A stretch of 64,000 bases of DNA from Mycteria americana. Its lineage: Eukaryota > Chordata > Aves > Ciconiiformes > Ciconiidae. The position numbers and the translations under genes were made by a program. Positions 1 through 13,376 of the stretch are shown here, piece by piece. Position 1 is the stretch's first letter; the number at the start of each line of letters is the position of its first letter. Location: NCBI RefSeq assembly GCF_035582795.1, contig NC_134368.1, positions 29,448,501 through 29,512,500 of the forward strand, written 5' to 3'. A model generated the notes under the pieces. It did no database searches and was not told the origin of the DNA. It saw only the letters and a program-made list of their open reading frames with translations.

Positions 1-3000
1 TCTAGAGAAAAATTGAACCTTTCATTTTATTGGGTTTTCTTTGCCTTCTCATAAAATTATAAAAGGATTAGCAGCTTCTTCTGGTAAATTAACACCCATG
101 TGTCCCAGTTTTACAGAGCATCAATAATCAGATCTAGCCAGCACACTCTAAAAACTGAAGCAGAGGGTGCATCTATACTAGCATTTTAGAGAAGCTGAGG
201 ACTGCACTTTGGAAGCAAACCTTGTGCTTACCACCACCTACTGCACTTTGGTTGGCATTGTGGAGTGGCCTGAAAGTGCCCTCACCACACTTCTTTTGTA
301 TAAAACTAAACTGGGAAATAGAGTCCAGGAGCATACCAGACTAGAGCTATTTCACATCACCCCTAAGGTGATTATAATACAGCTGACAGGTCCTCAGGAG
401 CAACTGTTTCTCCGTACAGACCACTTCTATTAAGCTACACTACTTGCTAATGGAGACATAGCCTTAAAGAACCCGTCTTTTTCCCTTATAAACATTATTT
501 TATCCCAGGGAGACATCTCTTACTCTCATCCCTCCCTTGACTTGAACTGTCACCTGTTCTGCTTGATATTAAGAACTATAGCTGCTATTACAGCACCTGT
601 CAGAGCCAAGTAAAAGTGTTTCTGATACTATGATAGCTTGTAAAAATCTGCAGACAAAAATCTCACTGGTGCAGATGCTTGGCTAGCTGGCTTTTGCAAC
701 TGTTTCTGTGGTTTTTACTAATAATACGATTTTTACTAATAATTACAAATTTAGGCAAAGATGCATCGAAAATTTTTGCAAGATGAATTCTAATCATTTG
801 CTCTTAAGTACAAAACTATTCTTTTCCACTGTAGTGTTTCATCTCGGAGAGTATTGTATTTTTTCAACTTAATATCAAAAGGGTAAATGAGGAATATCTA
901 CCTTCAGCATGGAATATATTTTCACTCAGCAAAAATTAAAAAAAAATCTTAAAGAGAAAAATACTAATGCGTTTTCTTTGAACTCACGATGGAAAACAAT
1001 TTTGTCATTTTCTTTCCTGTATGAGTTCTTGACATAAATAGGTAAATAGACACACTTATTTCAAAAAAATCGCATTCACTGCCCATTTAATTTTTATAGT
1101 ATTCTGGACCATACATAATGCATAGTCTAATGAAATTCAAATACTGGATCTATCATGATTAAATTAATTATTGCAATCAGCATGGGTGTTTTACCGTTCT
1201 ACGGAGAGCTGCCTTCTGGCAAAGCAGGTAAGCCATATTATCATGCCTTGTTTTTCCCTTTGTAATGAATAGAGCAAGATAGTATATGTTTTTACCCAGA
1301 CTAGCTCCTGTTGTGGTTGCTTGTGGGAAAAATATCGATTGTTTGAGAAAGATCCACATTTCTAGAGTGGAGTAGTGGAAACTATTAAGTGGCTGCTATA
1401 CTTTTTTTTTTTCAAGGGAGAGTATACAGCTTCTACCTCAGAAGTGAAAAGTAAACTATAGCTCTGTGAAGATAAGCTCTAACATGAAGAATCTGAATGA
1501 ACGATTTTTATCTTAGGTTTTAAATCCCCATTGTAGAGGTTCATAAAGAAAAGGTCATTTTGTATTCACAGGTCTCATATCTTTCAGCAAGAGAAAAACA
1601 TTCTCAAGTATTATGAAGAAAAATTTGCATTTGCTTTTATAAAGAGGTTTTGCTTTATCTGCATGTGATTTCTATTCTTTTCAAGACAACATCTCTTAAA
1701 GATATCTTGCGAATGCGTAATGTTTAAATATGTATACTTGTGAAGGGAGAGGACAAGGATGAAGACGTGCTTCATATTTTGTATATAACGACAATCCATG
1801 TTCTTGCTACAATAACCTGAACAATACAGTTCAGTGTCTCTGCAGGTACCAGACAGCAAGAATTCAGTAGTTCTTGGTTTCTCCCTATAGAAGGATAAAA
1901 AGAGGTCCAATTTATTATTTGCAAGTCTCCCTTCCTTTATAAGCCTTGAAGAGAGGACAGTAGGAAACAATTCCTCCATTCCCTGTTTTTGTTCTGCCTA
2001 AAAATGAATCCTGGTTCTGCTTCCCTTTTAAAGATTACCATACTGCAACAACTACCACACTGTTCACAAGTTAAATAGGTCTAAACACAACTGTAACTTT
2101 AATTCAATACTCTAGAATATTTGATGCCCATTCCTTAGAAATTCTGATCTGTTTACCCCCAACTTCAGGTTTCTATTGATTTCCAATGGCCAGGACATCA
2201 CTCCAGTTCTTTTCGTTACTTTGTTATCTAAACAATGTCATGTAAATAACCTGGGACAACTGCTATTCCAGACCTCACAATAGAAAGACAATGAATATCT
2301 GGCTCCATGTGTTGTTTTCAGATACCTGGTTCCTTCAGCTGTCTTCATTTTTATTCTTAGCTTTTTCCTGTTATTGTAAAATATTATTCAGAACATTATA
2401 AAAATTGCCAGTAATGTTTGCACATAATGAAGACAAGTGTGCTTTTTCATCAGGGTGGAGGTGAGGGGTAAAAAAGCCAAGTTCCACTGCTTTCAGCTTC
2501 TCCATACCTGCAGCTTCCCAGAAATGACCATAATCTGCTCACTGCCACACATTCTACTTATCTTAATGAGATGCCACCTTATTCCTGCCAAAGACCATGA
2601 AAAAGGATGTTAAAGTGTCATCCCTCATAAGCTCCAGGCAGTGAAACTGAAATGGAGTAAGAGTTTTAGGAAAGCCACTTTTGCTGACTATTATTAGATC
2701 TATCTCCATTTAAATTACTTGTGTGTTGGAAAATTATTATTACTACACTAAATGTGTCATGTTCTTTTCCCAAACCACATAATATAGTTCAATATAATGA
2801 AATAGTTTAAATCTACCTAGTTTAATTGTTCCTGCTTGTATTACATAACTGTTGGTATGTAATGAATGGGATATGCTCACTTAACAAAGGCAAATTATTT
2901 TACTTGGGATTCTTCTGGTCTTATCAGGCTGAACTACACCTCTAGACAGTGCTATGACTTATATTTAAAAGGGTGCTATTGAAGACTAAAACAATAAACA

Positions 3001-5166
3001 CTTTTTAAAAATGGCTCTTTATCCTTAATAAAATATAGAAAAATAAAAATTTGCCTCAGTTTATCACTTACAGTAACCTTAATGAAATGTTTAAACTCAA
3101 GAGAAAAGATCTGTTGGCTTGGGTGCGATGTGCACTGCTGCTGGTTTCTCATGCATATTTAGTAAGATCAATATTAAGTGCCTTGCAGGCACTTAAAGGA
3201 TCATAGATTGGACTGGTAAAATCAACTACCTTACATGCTCAGATGACTTCCATTATTAGATGTATCCAAGCACCCAAAAGCACCTGAATCAGCATCAGTC
3301 CTCTTAAGAGCTCTAAATACTAGTACTGAAATGATTGGAAGGGAGGAAAAAAATAGAAAAAGATAAACAAAAGGACTTATCTGAAAATCTACATAGGAAA
3401 ACAATAGCAAAGCAGATAATTTGAAAGGAAACATCACATTTTCAGGCTCTGTCCTATCTAAGGGACTATTCTTATGCACTCAGAAATACAAAATAAAGTT
3501 TAAAAGGTGTACATTCTCATTTAATTTAAGATTGTGGTGAACAAGACAGGATGCAACTTACAATGTAGTCCTTCCACTTGAAACAACCTGTTTCATAGAG
3601 AGTTGCATAAGATGTGATCTCCACTATACAATCTGGATTAGCCCACCTTCACAAATGCTGTCCACTTCTAGAGCCCATTACAAGAGCGATTCAGTTTCAC
3701 TTGCACAAGGGTCACTCCTGACCTTTTCATAAGTATGAGATCAACCATATTTACACTTATATTGATCATAATTGTTTGTGTAATTGAATGCAAATTGCCA
3801 ATAGCTTTTCTATCAGCCAAGTCATAATAGCAACAATAAAACATGGAGTTCCTAAACCATAGGGAAACCCAGGAGAACTAGTAACAAACTCCAAGAAAGC
3901 CAGAGATTATGCTGCATTACCTACAAGTACTTTAAAATTCTATTTACTACGTATGAGGGATTTTAGACCTACCTTTTCTCTTTGAATTCATGGCATACAG
4001 AATGGCTTAATGCAAACTGAGTCAGAGACAAATATGTTTCAGTAACCTCCCGGGACTTACATAGGTCTTGGCATGACTCTGACAATGTGGCTGCTAGCAA
4101 GCTGACTTCAATCAGGCTAATATTTATAGAGAAAACTTTAATTAGGCATTTCATGCAATGGGCAGCTTGTAATTGGCATGAATATACCTTCTGTGGAGCA
4201 GCCTGATTAGTCATAAATAAGCATTGTGGTACTGCTGAGGGTAATAGATGAATACTGTGTTTTACTGGTACCAAGGCTTATTGACTTGAATAGATCACGA
4301 TGATAACATTGTTTTAATGAACTGGAGCTGCCAAGGCAAAGTAGAGGACAGTTTGTGTCATAAAGCTATAGCCCAAACATTTTAGATAATGAGCACAGAC
4401 TAATTTAAGATGACACAAAATACCCTGATTGCAACGATTCATTTGCAATTGGGCAAACAGAACTATATATACAGTTGTGTAGGTGTAATTGGAGTTTGAT
4501 AGTTAACCTTTTTGCAGAATAATCACAATTATATGCGCAGATCCGATTTGCCGCAATGTCCCAAGGGAAGACTATTTCAGTTATTGCCAAACTGACTATA
4601 TGTTTATAATGCCATCTGGCAGACAGAAACTGGAAGTCAAATGCTGTTTCTCACTCCACAGGAGTATGTTTGCTCCATATGAAGAACTACATTAAATAGA
4701 ATTTGGGTTTAATAAGCAATTTTATTTTAAGGCATAAAAGATATAGATTTCTCTTTGTTTCACAATTATATACGCATATATATGTACACAGGTGTTTATG
4801 AAGCTATCTATATATAATTATCTATAATTATGTAATTATAGATGTGCGTGTCTGTACCATACACACATACATTCTCATACTCTTAAAAAAAGAGGTTTTT
4901 AGTTCCTGAGAGCTTGTGAACACTGGGGTATGAACTTTATATAATAAAAGCAACAGTTACAATCTTTAAAACTCAGTAGAATTACAACTGAAATCTTCTC
5001 ACTATGATTACAATGGTTTGCTCTAACAAAGGCTATAGGGGAACTCGAGTGGAAAAGGCGGAATTCTAGATAAGAAAATGCAACAAGTTACAGATACGAT
5101 GAAAATTTTAATAAAAATGGCACCCAAATAATCAACAAGTGTGCACAGGATCCAATAGTAAGCAAG
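1..5166. other. Non-coding, no gene seen
   Basis: AT-rich sequence with no recognisable exon, RNA gene or mobile element. The 122-codon minus-strand frame at 1611-1979 has no protein-like features. An AT-rich stretch with an 11-bp-arm inverted repeat lies at 4820-4843. Confidence 0.6.
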
Positions 5167-5743
5167 TGTCATGGTTTAGCCCCAGCCGGCAACTAAGCAC
5201 CACGCAGCTGCTCACGCACTCCCCCTTGGTGGGATGGGGAAGAGACTCGGAAGAGCAAAAGTAAGAAAACTTGAGGGTTGAGATAAAAACAGTTTAATAG
5301 GTAAAGCAAAAGCCGCGCACGCAAGCAAAGCAAAGCAAGGAATTAATTCACTACTTCCCATGGTCAGGCAGGTGTTCAGCCATCTCCAGGAAAGTAGGGT
5401 TCCATCATGCGTAATGGTTGCTTGGGAAGACAAACGCCATCACTCCGAATGTCCCCCCCTTCCTTCTTCTTCCCCAGCTTTATATACTGAGCATGACGTC
5501 ATGTGGTATGGAATGGCCCTTTGGTCAGTTTGGATCAACTATCCTGGCTGTGTCCCCTCCCAGCTTCTTCTGCACCTGGCAGAGCATGGGAAGCTGAAAA
5601 GTCCTTGATTCAGTACAAGCACTGCTCAGCAACAACTAAAACATCTCTGTATTATCAACACTGTCTTCAGCACAAATCCAAAACATAGCCCCATACCAGC
5701 CACTATAAAGAAAATTAACTCTATCTCAACTGAAACCAGGACA
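5167..5743 (-). mobile_element. Solo LTR of an avian endogenous retrovirus, family A copy 1
   Basis: 577-bp LTR read on the minus strand as TGTCCTGGTTTCAG ... GGCTAAACCATGACA, starting TG and ending CA. The flanks gcaag (5162-5166) and gtaag (5744-5748) match at 4 of 5 positions, consistent with an eroded 5-bp target duplication. No internal retroviral sequence adjoins it, so it is a solo LTR. It carries an intact TATA box and a CRE palindrome. A second, more decayed copy of the same family is at 40063-40606. The open frames at 5212-5433, 5360-5608 and 5503-5688 are chance frames inside it. Confidence 0.85.
5479..5501 (-). promoter_or_regulatory. LTR core promoter: TATA box plus CRE
   Basis: On the minus strand the LTR has TATATAAA (5479-5486) and, 7 bp upstream of it, the perfect cAMP-response palindrome TGACGTCA (5494-5501). 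This is the expected U3 promoter location in this LTR. The second family copy at 40063-40606 has TGACATCA and a damaged TATA at the same place. Confidence 0.65.
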
Positions 5744-8700
5744 GTAAGTTTGGGCATATCTATCAATTATAGACACTTTAATGTAGTTGGCTGCTAGCAA
5801 ACTATCACTGTTAACAATAAAAACATTTAAAATCATTATTACAGATACAACAGAAAGATAAAAAAGATAAATAATGTATAACTTTTACCTTTATCTCTAA
5901 AGTTGTCTCTTCAGAACTCTTTTCTCTTGTTTTTTTGGATGTTTTTTGTAGACAGCACTGAAGAACGTAATAATCACTCTTGTTCAAGGAAAAGTGAGTT
6001 GTTCAAGGAATGATGAGAGCATATTTTCAGCTTTTGTTAGTGGAGTTTAATCTTATTTTCCTGAAGATGAAACAAGAAAAAAATACCCAAGAAGGGAGAG
6101 AAAAGAACAGGGGAGGTAAAAAACACAGTGTCTCTTTCTGGTATACAGTCTCATTAATAACATCTCTGCTGAGTAATGAGATATTGGATATTTTGGATGT
6201 TCTTATGCCTTTCAGAGGACTTAATGAAAATAATTATTTTCATTAATCTTTAACTGTGGACAAGATTTACTTACTGTTTTTCTTTCTAGCTTCTGACAAA
6301 GTAGTTTCTATCATTTGCTTTTGGTGGCTTGTTCGTTTTTCTAAACTTCAGATAATTATTTCTTCTGATTTTATGAACTTCCATGTTTCTTTTCAGTGAC
6401 TTTTCAGAAAATAATTTAGTTGTAAAGATTATTCACAGCAAAACCGTGATTTTTAATTAATCTTAACAGACCTACTAACCAAATGAGATTTGCCTATTTG
6501 CAACTTTGTTTTGATCACAAAACTCAGCCTGGATCCAAAATTATGTATGGTCTCTGCAGTTGCCTATTCCCTCCCCTCACCCCCCAAGGAGCCTTTCTTT
6601 ACTATTTTCTTTCTGTTCCACCACTTCTGAGAAGAGTCTGTCTTCTTGCAAGTAGACTAGATTTGATATTGGTCTTTGTGCCTGCGAAAATTTTTTGTCA
6701 ATAGATGAGAAACACAGGAAGTAGCGTGGAAAAATAGTCTAGGTCTTTTGTTTCTGAGAATATTCATTTCACTGCTCTGCACTAGAATTTTGTAATCACA
6801 CAGAGCTTCAGACATAGCTCATTGCTACAGTCCAGCCAACATCGGTCAAAGGTTGAGGATTGCTTTCCTACTAAGAACAAAGAGAACTGAGCATTAGTCT
6901 AGTAGTTGCTGTGGGAAAGCTTAGTATTGATGAAGAATCCCAGAAGAAAATAAAACTAGGGCATGAATTCACAACAGATCCAAGTTCATCTGGGTTCAGC
7001 TTTAGCCAGCTGTCGTTCATCCATGAGCCGACCTTTTATGTGCTCTAGGCCATTTTGCTAGCAAGTGTGGAGTCACACGTGATGCAGGTTAAGAATGACT
7101 GTGTGCCACACGGCCTGCACAGTCTGCCCATCTCAGCTAGTGGCTGTATGTGAATTCTGAAAAGGGATGGAGAGAACCGACACCGATTCCACAACTGGGA
7201 AGCTGCTCACTGGAAGTACAGTTCCTGGTCACTGTTATTGATATGCAGAACCGAACAATATACCTTTTTCTCCCTCCGTCTCAATCCACAGCTCTTTCTT
7301 CAAGCAATACATCAGTAATTTCATGGGCAATAGTACTCTGGAATGACACTGAAGATTAAAATTTAGTTGATATAAGCCATCGATGCAGAAGTAAGCAATC
7401 AAAAGGAAAAGAACTGATTGTGTAGGAACCAAGTTAAACTGTGTGACTTGAATTTTAAAAACCTTTCCTTTTATTAGCTGTATTAGCTATTTTACTTTTC
7501 CCACCACTATCTCAAAACATGAATGTGTGCTCTGTAAAAGAGCATCGTGCAGTGGTCATAATTATTTTGGAAAGAACATAACATTTTCTTCTTGAACATC
7601 CCTGTTGAATTCCGGCTGTTGCCCACTGATGGAGATTACCTTTGCTCTGTCGTGCTGATGAGCCTGTCCTGCAGACTCATCAGGGTAACCTCTCTCTCTC
7701 TGTTCCCCACATTTGCTTATTTACACCCATCACAACAGTTTGCCAGTGCAGCTGAGGAGCTTCTTCCACCCAAAAGTCCACTTCATAAAATGCTGTAATA
7801 ACATCTAAGGACAGCTTTCAGTTTCACTGATCTTGCAGTAATATGGATAGAGCTTTAAAGGCATCCTACCTAGTGGTATTTCTGAAGAAAGTGGTTTTAC
7901 TCTACTGCTCACTCAGCTGCTCAGTAACCACCGTTTATGGAACACGCATAGAGCGACAGGTATTAATCTGTGCTTCTGTTTCTCCAGATCATCTTGCTAA
8001 GGATCTGAATTTCAAGTAAGATTATGTAGGAGAATAAGAGCTGATTTAATTTCACAGTATAAGTACCATAGCATAATACTTGCTGCATACCAAATGCATT
8101 TTGCTCATTCTTATTTTTTTCATCTATTTCTTCAGAAGAATGTTACAAAAATACTGAAAAGCTTTTTTTTAACTAGATTTCTTAGTGTCAAGGTGTTAAA
8201 TCATGTAATTTCAACTATGATGAATTATTAGAGCTTATTACTAAGTCTACCACTTGCTCTTTGAAAATGTCATGGGAAAAAAAATTAAGGTACTGAACTT
8301 AGAAACATTTGCAGACAAAACATTTGCCTTACTAAAAAGCAAAAGCTCTATTCTTGTTTTAAAGTAAATTTAGAAGACACATTTGTATACCAAGTAGTAG
8401 ATAGTGAAAATCACAAATTCATCTTCTTACAGTTTTACTTCTTTATTCTACAGTTACCAATGAAGCATACCCAATTTTATAGGACTTTTTTTTTCTTTTT
8501 TTTTTTCACTGCTACTTTGTTACTCAGGTTACACATATACAAAGTACAAAGGAAGAGTTCTAAATAGGTAGCAATATAAAAGCAGTCATTAGGAAGAAAT
8601 CAAAGCTATGGTTTAGAAAGTCCCATACTTCTCTGATGAAGACATTCCAAATAGAAGTGCTGACAGTCACATGGAGCAATGACAAATCACATTATTCACT

Positions 8701-11700
8701 ACAGGACAGAGTCAGCTGCCCAAATCCCTGATCAGCTTTGAACACAGTCTGGTCCCCCATCATCAGATTCAGTGAAGAGGCAATATTTACTGCCCAGTTA
8801 CTGATTTTAAAATCCCATCAAGAGAAAATGTCAAAGTGTTGACTATTTCACTAAGGGTCTATTGGCGAAAATATGATTGCACTTATGACACACAGTTTGC
8901 ACAACGAATGAGTTTCTTTGCAGGAAACACAAGTCTATTAAAAAAAAAAAAAGACATTAATCTATTTCCTTTAATCTGAACTTTAATTCTGGATTTACAT
9001 CTTTTCTCTACTGCTTTTCCAAATTTTTGAATTAATAGGGTGTTTCAAAAGTTTTCATTAGCATTTTACCATTGTCTATTCCTACAATGAACTGCTGGCA
9101 ATAATTTGCCAGATAATTTGAAATCAAGGTCCAAGTTTTGATTGCAGTCTTTTCTTTAATGACAATTAATTCTTTTCTATTGTCATTCGCCAAATAAAGA
9201 TCTTTGTTCCTCTTTCAGTCAGGTTTTAGTTTGAGGTGGCATTTTTTTTACTTGTATCATGCTGTTAAACATTCTTCTTTTCCATTTTTTTTCATGGTAC
9301 CTAATTGGCACAAGAGGAATTTTACTGCCATAAGATCACTGGGAGTATTATTTACCATACCATTGTCATTCTAGCAGTTATCATCTTCTAATCATTATTT
9401 TTAATCATTGGAAACAAGCAGGCACACAGAAATATGCATTTAAATGGCGTCTTCTCTTTTTTCTATCAGCTGTCTTTATCTGTATGCTGGTACATAGACA
9501 CTTATAAATGAGTCTGTGTGGAAGCAATTGGTCTTTGACTGATGCTCAGATGCAGCAAAGATGCTCCTGCATAATCAGAGAGAGAGAGAACAGTTTTGCC
9601 CTCCTAAACTTGTGACAGGTAAAGGGAATTCACGGCTGCGGGGAGCTAAATACAGCTCTTCTTATCTCAGTCAGTAATGCTCTTTTCTAAACTGCCTGAC
9701 TGAGCTTCACCATACCAGTAAGTTTCAGTTAACTATATCCCAAAATAAAAGCTCAGTTATTGCAGCTGCAGTTTGAAGATTTGCTTTGCAGTCCCAAGTC
9801 AGCAACAGAGTGGGCACTATGGGGAGTGGCAGAGATAACTGAAAAGCAAAAAAGTCAAGAACAAACAGACCAGGTTTCAAGCCTAGTATGCTGACCTGGG
9901 TCAAGGCATTTAAAATGGGCTGAAGAGCACACTTGCATCACTATTTTTCAGAGTCCTTCTCCTATTCTTGCTCTCTTTAATCCCCAAGACTCTCACATCA
10001 GCATAAATTAAGCCTCCTGAAAAAGAAATATAGTTTTAGGAGTCTGCAGGATCATCAAGTCTCCTCTGACACCCCTTTCTTAAATAGGAGTGGCCAGTAT
10101 TATCTGATGGCATTTCATAAACAGGTCGGAGCAACAGAACCAGAGGTGAAAACAGAAAAAGTACCTTTCTGCTGTGCTGAAATACTGTGGTTCTCTGACA
10201 TTCTGGTTTTTAAAAATATATCTGGAAACAAGATTTGTGTGGAGCTACACACATACATCTTCAGTCTAAGAATTGATTTTGTACTGACAGAAATTAAGTC
10301 TTTGTGATTTCAGGCAGCTTCAAGATTAAGGAGATACAATTTGAGGTCACAGTTTTGGATTTCAGCATTAAATGTCTGCATGAATCCTGCTTCAGGAATC
10401 TTAATCCATTACAATGTCTGGTCCCTGATCCTATTAGCCTTGCCAAGACCTGGCAAACTTGTGCCAGTGTAAGGTTGAGACAGTTCTTTTTGCCACCTTT
10501 CTAATCAGAAGAGTAAAGCATTTTTGTTAAAGAAAGCCTGTCTTATTCTGCCAGCCAAATAGGCAGCAGAATGCAAACGGAGACAGAGATAGAAAATAAA
10601 TGCGGCTGGGGAAGGAAAAGGAGACACAAGAGAGGAAGAGAAAAGAAGGAATCCATATTACACATTCAAATCTAGTGTTGTTAAGTTCAGCTGTGGAAAT
10701 ACCTCTCTGACTTATTTTGGTCAGGATGTCTTTCAGAATGAGGCTGATGAAGGTCTAGTGGTGTTGTAATGATCAGAGATGGTGACAGTAGCAGCTAGAA
10801 AGGAAAAAAACCTCACTGTCTTTGGTTCACCCATCCCTGTAGCATCATCATCAAGTGAAGGTCTGCAAGAGGTAGAAAGCCTATTATTTTGTTCCTCAGT
10901 TTGTCACGAGTTTTGATACGTGTACGTGTAGTGCTTCTTCTTGCTTAATTCTTCTGACATAATCCTAAATACAGGCTTCTGAATGGGCAGATTTAGTCCA
11001 TCTTTAAACTGTTGCTGAATATTAACATTGGTCTATTGAGCTAAGCTGGATCTTTGTTTCCTAGGACAACTCCCCAAACTTCCACATATTTCCGAGCATC
11101 TAAGCATATTTCTACCATTGAGTAACACGAACTCCTACACAGCATTACGTTGGAGTTCCCATAGCTCATGCCAGAGCTTTTTAAATGTCTTTCCAATGGT
11201 AAACAGAGGTGCAAATGAAAAAAGGGGACCTGTCCTATTATAAAGCCACCTGGAAGATGGCAACCTTCCCCAGAAATAAAAGAACAAGAAGTTGGAGGAA
11301 AGAAACAGATTTTCATCTTCCAGTAGATTGTTGAGACTAATGGAAATCAGAATATGGAAGTCTGGATAGAGGTCAGTTGGAAGCTCAGCGGGTAGTATTT
11401 TTGGTTTAGATCAGTTTTATGGCTGAGAAAAAGGCATAGTGAACTACAAAAAAGGGTGCTGGTTCATTTGAGACCTTTTTTGTAACTGCAGTTACAAGGG
11501 GATTTAGGAAATAACCATGCATGCAAAAAACTCTCAGGCAGATTTAATCAACTTAAACACCTCAGGAAGTAGCTCTGGGCCCTAGTTAAGTTGATGAGAC
11601 CACTTATCTTTCTGAAATGATATATTTCAGTCTTTATAGACCAAATTCTATTCATCCCTCCTGCAGCAGCTGCGCTAAACCTCTAAGGCCTTTTCTTAGC

Positions 11701-12683
11701 CATGTCTTTCATTTGGAGCTCCTATTTTAAATTGTCTAGCCTACCTACATAGCTTAGTATTCCTCCAGATCATAACACTGCTTAATGTAATGTGATGCGA
11801 TGCAAATGTCAGCTTGAATCACTGCTAAAAACAAATGACACTTTTTGGGGCAGCCTAGGAATTAGAAATGGTAAATAAATATTCTGCTGTCAACATGTCT
11901 CTGCATCAGGCTGATCAACAGTCTGGCCTTTCCCTGCTGGGGTACTCTGAACAGCAGCAATTTTGCTTTCGCGTTTTAATAATACTAGCAAGCTTTATCA
12001 AGGGGGCTAGGACTTTGAAATGGTAAATATTCAGTCTCTCATGACAGATGTTATCCTTGGATAAAACAGGATGAGTACCATGCATCTACAGGGACAAATC
12101 AAAACAATTTGGTCTGAAAAACTATTTAGGTCATATAAATAGTATTCTTCTTGCCAAAGGAAAATGTAGTTAGTTACTGAACTCCATTGCAGTGTTTTGT
12201 TAGCTTTACTTTAGTAGCTTTACTTTAACTTGGCCATTCTTAACATCACTCAAGCAGTTAAAATAATTTAATAGTATGAAAAACATACATAAATTGACCA
12301 GCTTACTGACTGTTAGGAATTACCTCTCAACTTTAAGGTTTACTTGCAGAATTTGTAATTCATCACTGATTTAAATCAATGGTAGTACACCGAGACTCAG
12401 TGAAGATGAGCTATATTGTGATCAACAATGATTTTAGACTGCAACTCTCATTCATGAAGATGAATGACTCAATTTTAACCTCCTGTGATAAGGAATGTAT
12501 GGTTCCTACAACCATCCTTGGGTCCTGGAAGACTTCAAGATGGAGAGTGGTCCTCTCAGTACAGTCATGCCATATTATATTTCTTCCATGACTGTTTCAT
12601 AGTACAAAATAAAATGTTTCAAGTTTCAAAACACTTTCACAAAGTTTACTTCTCAAAGTAAATTTCAGGCATAGCTAGGAATT
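5744..12683. other. Non-coding, no gene seen
   Basis: About 6.9 kb between two LTR insertions. Short open frames are at chance length. There are poly-T/A runs (for example 8488-8510 and 8940-8953) and a short GA run near 9579-9590. No mobile element recognised. Confidence 0.6.
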
Positions 12684-13376
12684 TGTGGAAGATTGTCCAT
12701 TGGGAAGAGACCAGGGTCCAACAGACCCACCACAGGACACAGCTGTGCCCATCAGACAAGCAGGTGGCATCTCTGTGAAAACATACTTTTAAAAGGGCAC
12801 AAAACACCACACAAGCACTGGAGGAGGGAACAAAAGAGTGAGAAACAGCAGTGGGAACACCAAGGCCAGAAAACGAGGAGAAGAAGGAGGTGCTCCATGG
12901 TGGAGCAGATACTCCTGAAGAACTGCAGCCCGTGGAGAGCCCAAGCCTGAGCAGAGGAAAAATGTGAGGAGGAAGGAGCGGCAAAGAGGAACCACTGCTT
13001 CCTGGTGGTAACCACCCGCTCCCCACCCTCCTGCACCACTTGGTGGGTGGGGGAGTAGAGGAGTCTGGAGTGAAGGAGTGAGGTTGAGCCTGGGAAAGGG
13101 GGGAGGAAAGGTGTTGTTTTAATGTTTGTCTTTTTGTTTCTCCCTAACCAAATCAGTAATTAAATATTTATTTTAATTTGCAATAAATTACTTTTCCCCA
13201 GCTCTACTGTTTTGCCTGTGATGGTAATTGGTAAGGGATCTCCTTGTGTTTATCTTGGCCCATGAGCTTTCTCACCCCTTTTCTTCCTCTTTTCTCCCCC
13301 CCTCAGCTGGCTAAGAGGGGAAGTGAACAAGCAGCTGGGTGGGAATTTAGCTGCTGGCCAAGTCTAACCCACCACA
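12684..13376 (+). mobile_element. Solo LTR of a related avian retroviral family (family B)
   Basis: About 693 bp in plus orientation, bounded by TGTGG (12684-12688) and CCACA (13372-13376). The 3' part has AATAAA at 13182-13187, then TGTTTTGCCTGTGATGGTAA, TAAGGGATCTCC and CCCATGAGCTTTCTC, and ends CAAGTCTAACCCACCACA. The CCCATGAGC...T-rich...AACC-CCACA end is shared with family A (compare the minus strand near 40063-40190), so the two are related LTR families. The 5' border is less certain and no matching target duplication was seen. A weak TATA-like TTTTAAAA is at 12787-12794. The several open frames over 12646-13039, mostly antisense, are shadows. Confidence 0.75.
13182..13187 (+). terminator. 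LTR poly(A) signal
   Basis: AATAAA within the family B LTR, upstream of a T-rich stretch, at the position expected for the R/U5 region. Confidence 0.55.

Noticed and set aside
1611-1979. 122-codon minus-strand open frame
   Set aside because: No recognisable protein features, AT-rich composition, and no neighbouring exon. It fits chance.
7655-7683. CTGATGAG core with a matching CTCATCAG, hammerhead-ribozyme-like
   Set aside because: The conserved GAAA segment and the other stems are absent. It is only an 8-bp inverted repeat.
12646-13039. Overlapping open frames on both strands, up to 126 codons
   Set aside because: All lie within the family B LTR, whose GC-rich part has few stops. None resembles a protein.
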